A stretch of DNA of 33,624 nucleotides from a virus, in the IMG/VR virus record IMGVR_UViG_3300034094_000003, positions 1 to 33,624 of that record; one strand, written 5' to 3'. Every line of letters starts with the position of its first letter. The first letter of the stretch is position 1. A program made the position numbers and the translations under genes. Positions 7,518-15,946 of this stretch are shown here, piece after piece. The notes under the pieces were generated by a model. It was not told the DNA's origin. It was given only the letters and a program-made list of their open reading frames with translations, and ran no database searches.

Positions 7518-8849
7518 ATGCCATTCAAATTTAATCCCTTTACTGGCAAGCTCGACAACGCGCCGGGCGCACCTGTCTTCAACGATTCCAAGTTTCGCGT
7601 ATTCGACAACGGAGACGCTAGCAAAAAAGTTGCATTGGAGCTTTCTGGTGTAAGCCCTAGCACTACTCGCGTATTGGACATCCAAGATGTGGATGGCCCC
7701 GTGGCTATTGGCTACGGCCTAGCTAACCAGTATATCCGTGGAGACGCGACGATCTCCAACTTCCCTGTGGCTGCTGGTGGAGGAAGCTCGGTCAGTTACT
7801 ACTTTAACGGGTCAGTGAGCCAAGGGACGATCTTGGGCAATCCCTACTACGAGATTAACAAGATTCCAGCGGGTGCAGCGCAAACCAACTTCCCGATTAA
7901 CGCAGGAAGCACGACCGCCTACTTTATCACGGACGCGAATGATCCCGCGCTTCTTCTGATCCCCCAAGGTAACTTTACCTTCCAACTTTATTGCTCCACA
8001 AGTAGCGGCAACCCGCAACTCGCGGTGGCACTCTACAAGTATGACGGAGCCGTCTTCACCCAAATCGGCGCAACAAGCCCAGCGGTGACGATCAGCAATA
8101 CCACCTCAGACATCCACTTCCTCACAGTCGCAGTCCCCGCCTCTACTACATTGGCACTCACAGACCGACTCGCAGTTCGCGTGATTGGTTCCAGCCTCGG
8201 CGGTCACACGATTACTCTGAATACGGAAGGCAACACGCAGAGCCAGATCATCACGACCTTCTCGACTGGACTTGCCGCACTCAATGGTCTTTCTGACCAG
8301 ATTCAGTTCTTCTCCACGGGAACCACAGGAACCGATTTTAACATAGTTAGCTCGGTGGCTACCCATAATTTTAACATTCCAGTAGCCAGCGCGGCAAACA
8401 CAGGAAAACTCTCTTCCGCAGACTGGACAACCTTTAACAATAAGGTCACATCTGTAAGCGGAACCGCGCCCATTGCATCTTCCGGAGGAACCACTCCGAC
8501 AATTTCAATTCCACAAGCAACCGCACTTGCCAATGGATACCTTTCATCCACGGACTGGTCTACATTTAATGGGAAGATTGGATCAGGACTCTACACTGCG
8601 ACTACTGGGCTTACGATGAACACCGCACGCTTGCTCGGTCGATCCACGGCAGGAACAGGAGTTGCAGAAGAGATTTCAATTGGAACAGGATTGTCATTGT
8701 CTGCTGGCACTCTGTCTAATGCTGGCGTTTTAAGCGAAACAACTGGAATTACTGGAGCAGATAAAGTAACAAATATTGTATCTCTCACGCAAGCGGAATA
8801 TAACGCTATAACGCCAAATGCATCAACTCTTTACATTATAACAGACTAA
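7518..8849 (+). CDS. tail fibre protein with SS(A/T)DW(T/S)TFN repeats
   Basis: A 443-residue beta-rich protein. It starts with FKFNPFTGKLD, a short motif often found at the N-terminus of phage fibre proteins. Residues about 90-260 form a beta domain. GKLSSADWTTFNNK near 295 and GYLSSTDWSTFNGK near 339 are copies of a repeat typical of trimeric phage fibres. The end, LTQAEYNAI followed by LYIITD, is another common fibre tail motif. The likely role is adsorption or baseplate decoration. The stop overlaps the next gene's start as TAATG, so the two fibre genes are probably coupled. Confidence 0.8.
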   Translation: MPFKFNPFTGKLDNAPGAPVFNDSKFRVFDNGDASKKVALELSGVSPSTTRVLDIQDVDGPVAIGYGLANQYIRGDATISNFPVAAGGGSSVSYYFNGSVSQGTILGNPYYEINKIPAGAAQTNFPINAGSTTAYFITDANDPALLLIPQGNFTFQLYCSTSSGNPQLAVALYKYDGAVFTQIGATSPAVTISNTTSDIHFLTVAVPASTTLALTDRLAVRVIGSSLGGHTITLNTEGNTQSQIITTFSTGLAALNGLSDQIQFFSTGTTGTDFNIVSSVATHNFNIPVASAANTGKLSSADWTTFNNKVTSVSGTAPIASSGGTTPTISIPQATALANGYLSSTDWSTFNGKIGSGLYTATTGLTMNTARLLGRSTAGTGVAEEISIGTGLSLSAGTLSNAGVLSETTGITGADKVTNIVSLTQAEYNAITPNASTLYIITD

Positions 8850-9979
8850 TGCCTACCACTACTGGAAAAATCTACCTTGGCAGCACTCTTATCTCCAGTG
8901 GCGCATTCACTTCTGGGTGGGTTCGCCCAAGCGATTGGATTGCCATGCCAACAATTATCTCAACAGAACAAAAAGTTGCCGCTCTTTTTCTTGTTGGGGA
9001 TAATGACAGCAATTTTGTTGCGTTTCGTTTTTCTGGAAACCACACAGTCGATTGGGGTGATGGCAATATTGAAAATGTTGTAAGCGGAGTTACGGCAGAG
9101 CATAACTATGTGTTTAGTAGCCTCTCCGCATCAACAGAGATCGGGCCGGTTGGTTCTAAAATGCGGCAGGCAATGATTGTGGTTACGCCTCAAGCAGGAC
9201 AAAATCTAACATCTGTCTCATTTGATTTTAGGCATTCGTCACTCGGCACGACAACATACACTACTCCAATCCTTGAAATTACATTATCCGCTCCGAATTG
9301 CACAACATTGGATATTGGAGGAACGACAGGAAATTTAAGACTGCTTGATCAATGCACTATCCTTTCACATAATACGATTAGCGCATCTAATATGTTTAAT
9401 GTGTGCGCCTCACTTCAGAGCATTCCCTTATTCGACACTTCTTATGTAACAAACATGACGAATATGTTTAATGGATGCGCCTCACTTCAGAGCGTTCCTT
9501 TATTCGACACTTCTTCGGCACAAAACATGACGAATATGTTTTCTGGATGCAGCACACTTCAGAGTATTCCGTTATTCAATACTTCTTCAGTAACAACCAT
9601 GAACAATATGTTCAATGGTTGCAGTATACTTCAGAGCGTTCCTTTATTTAATACTTCGGCGGTAATAAATATGGGAGGTATGTTTAATGGGTGTAGATCG
9701 CTTCAAAGTATTCCTAATTTTGATTGTTCAAGTGCAACAGCATCTTCGTCATTTGCAATAAATTGCAACGGACTCAAGCGTTGTCAAGCAACAGGAATAA
9801 AAACAAATGTTTCATTTGCAAGCTGCTCTTTAAGCGCAACAAGCCTCAACGAAATTTACACTAACCTTGCCGATTTAACTGCGCTACCGACACAAACTAT
9901 AACTGTCACTGGCAACTACGGTATAGCGACCGACAACCCTGCAATTGCAACAGCAAAAAATTGGACTGTTGTAGGATAA
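8849..9979 (+). CDS. fibre or receptor-binding protein with PKD-like domain and BspA/DUF285-type repeats
   Basis: A 376-residue protein. Residues about 40-125 look like a PKD-type Ig domain with the motif VDWGDG (W69-G72). Residues 191-310 are five consecutive 24-residue repeats of the form S(I/V)PLF(D/N)TS..., NMFNGC, LQ, matching the leucine-rich BspA-like / DUF285 repeat known from bacterial surface proteins; a partial copy precedes them. One conserved cysteine per repeat sits at the same place. A C-terminal region to 376 ends in a GNYGIATDN strand. Position after a fibre gene and before the lysis cassette suggests a host-recognition protein. The repeats may have been gained from a cellular surface protein. 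Confidence 0.75.
   Translation: MPTTTGKIYLGSTLISSGAFTSGWVRPSDWIAMPTIISTEQKVAALFLVGDNDSNFVAFRFSGNHTVDWGDGNIENVVSGVTAEHNYVFSSLSASTEIGPVGSKMRQAMIVVTPQAGQNLTSVSFDFRHSSLGTTTYTTPILEITLSAPNCTTLDIGGTTGNLRLLDQCTILSHNTISASNMFNVCASLQSIPLFDTSYVTNMTNMFNGCASLQSVPLFDTSSAQNMTNMFSGCSTLQSIPLFNTSSVTTMNNMFNGCSILQSVPLFNTSAVINMGGMFNGCRSLQSIPNFDCSSATASSSFAINCNGLKRCQATGIKTNVSFASCSLSATSLNEIYTNLADLTALPTQTITVTGNYGIATDNPAIATAKNWTVVG
9419..9778 (+). repeat. five tandem 72-bp repeats in the fibre gene
   Basis: Units start at 9419, 9491, 9563, 9635 and 9707, each 72 bases and each encoding 24 residues. The first four are clearly similar at DNA level (shared CTTCAGAG junction and ATGTTTAATGG-like core); the fifth has diverged. 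Recombination between units could change repeat number. Confidence 0.85.
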
Positions 9980-9985
9980 TTTTTT

Positions 9986-10171
9986 ATGGAAGACACATCT
10001 GGATTTTACAAAGAAGAAAATGGCGAGTTGATTTATGGGCCTAATTTTGTGCTGAATAAAAATTACGAACTCCGCAAGGAAACGCACGAACAGCATACAT
10101 ATCCCGTCGATGGATGGTATTGGTTTGATTCTGAAACTGAAGCAAAACTATCTTTAATTAACGCACAATGA
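9986..10171 (+). CDS. small conserved phage protein with GWYWFDS motif
   Basis: A 61-residue protein. The order FYKEENGELIYGPNFVL, then a charged helix, then GWYWFDSETEA is one I recall from small proteins next to tail-fibre and lysis genes of many environmental phages. No biochemical function is known to me. Its stop overlaps the next ATG (ATGA at 10168-10171), so it is translated with the lysis cassette. It has no Shine-Dalgarno sequence (TTTTTTATG). Confidence 0.75.
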   Translation: MEDTSGFYKEENGELIYGPNFVLNKNYELRKETHEQHTYPVDGWYWFDSETEAKLSLINAQ

Positions 10172-10344
10172 ACGACAACGCAACATTTACAGGAATCATT
10201 GGAACAACAACCAGTTTTACTGGGTTCATGGTTTCTATGATGCCACACATCGAAACAGGTTTGCGCCTTGGTGGATTGTTTGTTTCGTTGGTTGCGGGAA
10301 TCTTAACCATCGTTTATATGTTCAACAAAATCCGCAAACAATGA
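10168..10344 (+). CDS. small membrane protein, holin-like
   Basis: A 58-residue protein with a strong membrane segment at about residues 31-52 (LRLGGLFVSLVAGILTIVYMF) and a weaker hydrophobic stretch at about 8-26. It ends in a basic tail, NKIRKQ. The ATG overlaps the previous stop and its own stop overlaps the next ATG, both as ATGA. Within a cassette with a spanin-like lipoprotein, a second small membrane protein and an endolysin, it is likely a holin or antiholin. Which of the two small membrane proteins opens the membrane cannot be told from sequence. Confidence 0.7.
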   Translation: MNDNATFTGIIGTTTSFTGFMVSMMPHIETGLRLGGLFVSLVAGILTIVYMFNKIRKQ

Positions 10345-10499
10345 ACCCTAAACAAATCGCACTTGGACTTATATTGATTTCGCTGGCATTTCTTGCAATG
10401 GCATTCTTGACTGGTTGCACAACACTTGGAATTTCGTTAGATACAGATTACGGCAGGCTCACATATGAACTGCCCGAACCGAAAGGAACAAAAAAATGA
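10341..10499 (+). CDS. small lipoprotein, outer-membrane spanin (Rz1-like) candidate
   Basis: A 52-residue protein. A hydrophobic signal segment (about residues 5-22) leads to the lipobox L23-T-G-C26, so the mature lipoprotein would be about 27 residues and proline-containing. A small lipoprotein inside a lysis cassette is typical of o-spanins, which bridge to and fuse the outer membrane in the last step of lysis. No separate inner-membrane spanin was found, so it could act alone or with a neighbouring membrane protein. ATGA overlaps at both ends. This gene is the main hint of a diderm host. Confidence 0.7.
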   Translation: MNPKQIALGLILISLAFLAMAFLTGCTTLGISLDTDYGRLTYELPEPKGTKK

Positions 10500-10669
10500 A
10501 AATCGTAAATATACTATTGGAACGCTTGTCAGAAAACAGCACATGGCGCGGATTGATTCTGATCGCTACGGCAATCGGAGTTAAACTTGAGCCAGAACTT
10601 CAAGAGTCCATCATCGTCGCGGGACTCAGCCTCGTAGGACTCATCAACGTTATCCGCAAAGGAAAATGA
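10496..10669 (+). CDS. holin-like small membrane protein
   Basis: A 57-residue protein with the order WRGLILIATAIGVKLEP (hydrophobic helix), a short acidic turn, then SIIVAGLSLVGLINVIRK (second hydrophobic helix with basic end). This two-helix plan, with a short polar hinge, matches a common class of small phage holins, which form the inner-membrane lesion that releases the endolysin. It lies directly upstream of the endolysin with an ATGA overlap. The earlier membrane protein at 10168 may be its partner or antagonist. Confidence 0.75.
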   Translation: MKIVNILLERLSENSTWRGLILIATAIGVKLEPELQESIIVAGLSLVGLINVIRKGK

Positions 10670-11205
10670 TTCCCCACTCCAGACCACAGCAGGCCAAGGA
10701 AAAGACACTCGCAATGGTAATCAAAGCGGGTATCGAAGACTTGGTTTGCTTGGTTGGGATTCGTGGATACTACTCCGAAACATTTCCTCCATCAGGCAAC
10801 CAAAGAGGCATCTACGATGATGCGATTATTTTGATTTCACCCAGTGTCCATGCCACATTTAATGCGAACACTGATCCATCAATTTTCAGGAAAGGTATCG
10901 CGGTTCTTAAAACGGGTGTCCATCGCTTTCGTAAAGGCAATCATGGTATCTCTAAACCCGGAGGCGGCTATCCAGCGTTGCGACCTGCTAACGCCAAAGA
11001 GGAGTTGCCTGTTACGAGAGATGGTATTGGAGACGATATGGGTATCGCTATCAACATTCATAAGGGCGGTTACAAATCGACCTCATCAGCAGGATGCCAA
11101 ACAATCTACCCCGCTCAATGGGATGGGTTTATCAACCTCGTCTATTCAGAAATGAACCGATACAATCAGAAGACGATTCCATATCTTTTAGTGGAAAACG
11201 CTTGA
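10666..11205 (+). CDS. endolysin-like protein with L,D-transpeptidase-type catalytic motif
   Basis: A 179-residue protein whose C-terminal half has H132 followed by STSSAGC (S141, G143, C144), which matches the His ... SxGC signature of the YkuD L,D-transpeptidase fold; C144 would be the nucleophile. The N-terminal half contains RGYY and RGIYDDAI, a combination I recall from phage proteins annotated as putative peptidases near holins. Cleavage or remodelling of peptidoglycan cross-links is the likely role. There is no signal peptide, so export would depend on the holin. Its start overlaps the holin stop (ATGA). Confidence 0.7.
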   Translation: MIPHSRPQQAKEKTLAMVIKAGIEDLVCLVGIRGYYSETFPPSGNQRGIYDDAIILISPSVHATFNANTDPSIFRKGIAVLKTGVHRFRKGNHGISKPGGGYPALRPANAKEELPVTRDGIGDDMGIAINIHKGGYKSTSSAGCQTIYPAQWDGFINLVYSEMNRYNQKTIPYLLVENA

Positions 11206-11218
11206 ATTAGATACTCAA

Positions 11219-11234
11219 TTATCGTAAACGATAA
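11219..11234. repeat. palindrome TTATCGTAAACGATAA before the collagen-like fibre
   Basis: Exact copy of the 458 element, 5 bases before the ATG at 11240. It lies at the boundary between the lysis cassette and the second fibre block. Confidence 0.95.
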
Positions 11235-11239
11235 TCAAT

Positions 11240-12718
<1,479 letters not shown>

Positions 12719-12755
12719 TTTATCAAAAAAATGCTTGCAATGAAAACAATCAACC

Positions 12756-12771
12756 TTATCGTAAACGATAA
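12756..12771. repeat. palindrome TTATCGTAAACGATAA before the second collagen-like gene
   Basis: Exact copy, 6 bases before the ATG at 12778. It lies in a 59-base gap between two paralogous fibre genes. Confidence 0.95.
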
Positions 12772-12777
12772 TCAACT

Positions 12778-13416
12778 ATGAGTTGCGGAAATTCCAGAAG
12801 TTCTAAATGCAATCCATGTGGCCCAAGTGAGGCGGCATTGAACTCGATTGCAGATCGCGCAGCCTATTACGCTCGTATAGCTATAGTTGCTTCAGAGCAA
12901 GGCGGTGGAATCCGCTGGGGATACATTGGCGACGGAACTGAAACTACTTTTAACATTGATGGAGCTAAAGTAACCAATAGCGCATCATTCCTTGTTTCTA
13001 TTGATGGCATCGTCCAAGACCCATTGGACTACACGATCAACGAAGGATTCCCATATACCATCACAATGAATGTGCCAGTGCCATCTGGCGATGAAATTGT
13101 TATTGTTTCATTGAATGGAAAGACAGGAGCTACTGGGCCAGAGGGTGGCCCAATTGGTGCAACAGGTTCTACTGGCCCAATCGGGCCTGCTGGTGGCCCT
13201 ACAGGAGCCACGGGAGCCACTGGCCCGATAGGCCCAAGCGGCGGTGGAGGAGCAACTGGAGCAGGCACAGATGCTATTTTCTGGGAAAACGATCAGAATG
13301 TCACCACGAACTATACAATTTCTACAAACAAAAACGCAATGACCGCAGGGCCGATTACAGTCAACGCAGGAGTAGTAGTAACAGTGCCAAGCGGATCAAC
13401 ATGGACAGTAGTATAA
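12778..13416 (+). CDS. second collagen-like tail fibre protein
   Basis: A 212-residue protein. The N-terminus is cysteine-rich ([15 protein letters not shown]). Residues about 42-112 form a beta domain ([15 protein letters not shown], then [15 protein letters not shown]) resembling the attachment domain of many phage fibres. A short Gly-X-Y stretch (about 115-162) and a C-terminal cap ([10 protein letters not shown] ... [12 protein letters not shown]) homologous to that of the 11240 protein follow. The shared cap suggests the genes arose by duplication, or that both fibres use the same trimerisation or receptor module. Confidence 0.8.
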   Translation: MSCGNSRSSKCNPCGPSEAALNSIADRAAYYARIAIVASEQGGGIRWGYIGDGTETTFNIDGAKVTNSASFLVSIDGIVQDPLDYTINEGFPYTITMNVPVPSGDEIVIVSLNGKTGATGPEGGPIGATGSTGPIGPAGGPTGATGATGPIGPSGGGGATGAGTDAIFWENDQNVTTNYTISTNKNAMTAGPITVNAGVVVTVPSGSTWTVV

Positions 13417-13428
13417 AGGATTAAAATT

Positions 13429-13968
13429 ATGCCAGTAACAATTAACGGAACAACAGGAATCGTAAGTCCAAACTACACTGGGAATGGATCAGTGCCAACT
13501 GGAAGTGTGTATCACTTTGCATCTTCAACTGCACCAACTGGGTTTTTGATTTGCAATGGTGATGCAGTTCCTAATGGAAACGGAACTGTTCAAGGTGTAA
13601 CAACTGATTTTTCTGCACTCTACACTATTCTTGGAACTACTTATGGAGTTGCTGGAACCTTGCCAGACTTGGAAGGCGTATTCATTCGTGGAACTGGTTC
13701 TCAAACAATTTCTGGAATTACCTACTCTGGAACTCTTGGCAGTAAACAAGGTGACGCAATGCAAGGTCACAGACACAATCTCCTTGATGCAAATACAAGG
13801 ACTATTACAACTGCATCAGCAAATTTTATTTTAGGTGGTAGTCCAAGCGTTGCACTTTCAACTAATGGAGTTGGAAATCCCGTTACTGATACAGTAAACG
13901 GAACTCCACGCACAGGATCAGAAACCCATCCAGCTAACATTGCACTTCTTCCATGCATTAAATACTAA
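13429..13968 (+). CDS. tail-collar domain fibre protein
   Basis: A 179-residue protein matching the phage tail-collar domain plan: PTGFLICNGDAV (36-47), a LPDLEGVFIRGTG segment (78-90), GHRHN (113-117) and a C-terminal ETHPANIALLPCIKY (165-179). Such domains occur at the tips of short tail fibres (for example T4 gp12-like and Mu-like fibres), with His pairs binding metal in the trimer. The HxH at 114-116 fits this. A possible Shine-Dalgarno sequence (AAAGG) lies about 10 bases before the ATG. Very likely a receptor-contact fibre. Confidence 0.85.
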   Translation: MPVTINGTTGIVSPNYTGNGSVPTGSVYHFASSTAPTGFLICNGDAVPNGNGTVQGVTTDFSALYTILGTTYGVAGTLPDLEGVFIRGTGSQTISGITYSGTLGSKQGDAMQGHRHNLLDANTRTITTASANFILGGSPSVALSTNGVGNPVTDTVNGTPRTGSETHPANIALLPCIKY

Positions 13969-13970
13969 TT

Positions 13971-14579
13971 ATGGCAACATCACTCTCATTAGAAAACGAC
14001 TCCAGCTCCGATACAGGCTATATCAAGGTCAATGGCACTACTGCCGCTACTCTGACTACGAGTGGAATTACAGGGAACTTGACTGGGAATGTGACTGGAT
14101 CACTTACTCAAGGTGGCTCGCTAACTCTCGCTACCGCACAGACCGCATCTGGAACTGCTGTTGACTTTACTGGAATTCCAAGCTGGGCGAAGCGGATTAC
14201 TGTGATGATGAATGGTGTTTCTACAAATGGATCAAGCCCAGTAGAAATTAGAGCAACTTTTGGAGCAATTCCTTCAACATATTTTGGTTCTGGAATAGCA
14301 ATAACACCAACTGCTATATCTGGAAATTTATCAACCACAGGATTCCAAATTGCTGGGCAAAACTCTGCAAATATTAGAAGCGGATTATGTATTTTATCAA
14401 AATTGTCTGGAAATTTGTGGATAGCATCAATAAACGGAACTTTTACAGATTTGATTGGTTCGTTTAATGGTGGAGGAAGCACATTGCTAACTGGGCCATT
14501 AGATTCTGTCCGCATTACCACATCTAACGGCACAGACACATTTGACGCTGGAACAATTAACATTTCATTTGAAGGATAA
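13971..14579 (+). CDS. fibre protein with conserved C-terminal beta domain
   Basis: A 202-residue protein. Residues 1-50 contain fibre-type repeats (LTTSGITGNLTGNVTGSL). From about 53 a domain starting TASGTAVDFTGIPSWAKRIT and ending RITTSNGTDTFDAGTINI is one I recall at the ends of many phage tail fibres. The protein follows the collar fibre by 2 bases. Its last bases, AAGGATAACATATG, supply one of the few plausible Shine-Dalgarno sequences, for the next gene. Likely a minor fibre or exchangeable receptor-binding tip. Confidence 0.75.
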   Translation: MATSLSLENDSSSDTGYIKVNGTTAATLTTSGITGNLTGNVTGSLTQGGSLTLATAQTASGTAVDFTGIPSWAKRITVMMNGVSTNGSSPVEIRATFGAIPSTYFGSGIAITPTAISGNLSTTGFQIAGQNSANIRSGLCILSKLSGNLWIASINGTFTDLIGSFNGGGSTLLTGPLDSVRITTSNGTDTFDAGTINISFEG

Positions 14580-14582
14580 CAT

Positions 14583-15068
14583 ATGCCAACAACAATCGAC
14601 TCCGCAGGAATTACTTTTAACGATGCAACTTCACTGACGAGTGCTGTGCTTGCCGCTAACTCTGTTGGTGCAACGCAGATTGCTAATGGTTCAGTCACAG
14701 CAGCAAAACTTGGCACAACAGAGCAGACGCAGATTGCAAAAGCATGGGTAAATTTTGATGGGACTCTTGCTACACCTATTACTCCAAGAGCATCTTACAA
14801 TGTTTCCAGCGTTACGAAGAATGGAACTGGTGATTATACTGTAAATTTTGCAAGCGCATTGGCTGATGCGAATTATTCTGTTTCTGGTGTATGTGCAAGT
14901 GGAGCATTGATAACATACGCAGGCGGCGGCGCACCTTATGTTTGCGGGCCTCAAGCAACTCCAACAACATCACAATTTAGATTTGGAACTGGATGGGGAA
15001 CAGTTGGGGGTAGTTCTGGGGCAAGACAAGATCAATCTTATATTTACATACAAGTATTTGGAAACTAA
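14583..15068 (+). CDS. tail fibre-type protein
   Basis: A 161-residue protein with an N-terminal repeat region (SVGATQIANGSVTAAKLG, typical of fibre shafts) and a C-terminal beta domain from about residue 52 (AKAWVNFDGT, RASYNVSSVTKNGTGDYTVNF). That domain is common in phage fibre tips. Start supported by AAGGA six bases upstream. It belongs to the same block of consecutive fibre genes as 13429 and 13971. Confidence 0.75.
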   Translation: MPTTIDSAGITFNDATSLTSAVLAANSVGATQIANGSVTAAKLGTTEQTQIAKAWVNFDGTLATPITPRASYNVSSVTKNGTGDYTVNFASALADANYSVSGVCASGALITYAGGGAPYVCGPQATPTTSQFRFGTGWGTVGGSSGARQDQSYIYIQVFGN

Positions 15069-15072
15069 TTTT

Positions 15073-15477
15073 ATGCTTATCACCTATCCACAACCAAACG
15101 GACAAGTAGCAGTAGTAATCCCTACTGGAGATGTTAATAACGCAATCAAAGATGTTCCAGCAGGAGTAGAATACAAAATCGTTGAGTCAGTTGACATTGA
15201 TAACGACTACTTCAACGCATACGAGTTTGACGCTGAATCTGGAGCAAAGGTAAACATTGAGAAGGCGAAAGCTATCCATCTTGATAAGTTCCGTGCTGCT
15301 CGCGCTCCCAAATTGCAAAAGCTCGACATTGACTTTATGAAGGCAGTTGAGGCTAATGACGAAGAGAAGAAAGCTGAAATCATCGCCGCTAAACAAGCAC
15401 TCCGCGATGTTACTTTGACTCCGCTTCCAGATGATCTCGCTGGCATTAAAGCAACTTGGCCCGATATTCTTAATTAA
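15073..15477 (+). CDS. tail fibre-associated phage protein (putative chaperone or accessory)
   Basis: A 134-residue protein. A beta N-terminus (MLITYPQPNGQVAVVIPTG, VPAGVEYKIV) leads into a helical C-terminal part with KAIHLDKFRAARAPKLQKLD, a helix of E/K residues, AAKQALRDVT and a WPDIL end. I recall this arrangement in small proteins next to phage tail-fibre genes. The role may be fibre assembly, but this is inference. The ATG at 15073 is chosen over an in-frame ATG at 14938 because the longer form would run through the preceding gene. The upstream AATTTTATG is typical of this phage. Confidence 0.7.
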   Translation: MLITYPQPNGQVAVVIPTGDVNNAIKDVPAGVEYKIVESVDIDNDYFNAYEFDAESGAKVNIEKAKAIHLDKFRAARAPKLQKLDIDFMKAVEANDEEKKAEIIAAKQALRDVTLTPLPDDLAGIKATWPDILN

Positions 15478-15481
15478 TATT

Positions 15482-15946
15482 ATGACTCCATGCACTCCAG
15501 CACCTCCATGCGACTTGGAATATCCATTGTTCTGCGAACCCCGTGAGATTACGGCAATCGCTAAAAGGTTGGTTGTAGAAGATTCGTCTGCTTGTGATAA
15601 GACGCTTCAGACTCCACCATCTGGGCAGGTTCTCATCTCCAACGCTAACGGAACAATATCGTGGACTAATGGAGCAAATAGTAATGTTCTTCGGAAGACA
15701 TCAACTGGAAGCGTTGAGTTTGCTGCTTCAAATACTATTCTTCAATCTGGGCCAGTTAATCTCGGCAGCCAACCACTGACTACTACTGGAGCGATTACAT
15801 CTGGAAGCATCGCGCTCACATCAGCTACAACTGCATCTACTGTAGGTTCTGCTGGTGGAGCAACCGCACTTCCTGCTACGCCTTCTGGATACATCCAGAT
15901 TTCAATCAACGGAACTCCATATAAACTTCCATTCTACGCGGTCTAA
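15482..15946 (+). CDS. small fibre-type virion protein with Cys-rich N-terminus
   Basis: A 154-residue protein. It opens with four closely spaced cysteines (MTPCTPAPPCDL, LFC, ACD), followed by a Ser/Thr/Gly-rich repeat-like beta region and a C-terminal SGYIQISINGTPYKLPFYAV strand pair. That end pattern is frequent in small virion proteins of environmental podoviruses. The ATG at 15482 is preferred over 15431 because the longer form would overlap the previous gene. Its stop overlaps the next start (TAATG). Function beyond a structural role is unknown. Confidence 0.65.
   Translation: MTPCTPAPPCDLEYPLFCEPREITAIAKRLVVEDSSACDKTLQTPPSGQVLISNANGTISWTNGANSNVLRKTSTGSVEFAASNTILQSGPVNLGSQPLTTTGAITSGSIALTSATTASTVGSAGGATALPATPSGYIQISINGTPYKLPFYAV

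Noticed and set aside
12731-12781. A 16-codon leader-peptide-like frame overlapping the 12778 start as ATGA
   Set aside because: It arises partly because the palindrome is open in this frame; nothing else supports translation, and no similar frame precedes the other palindromes.
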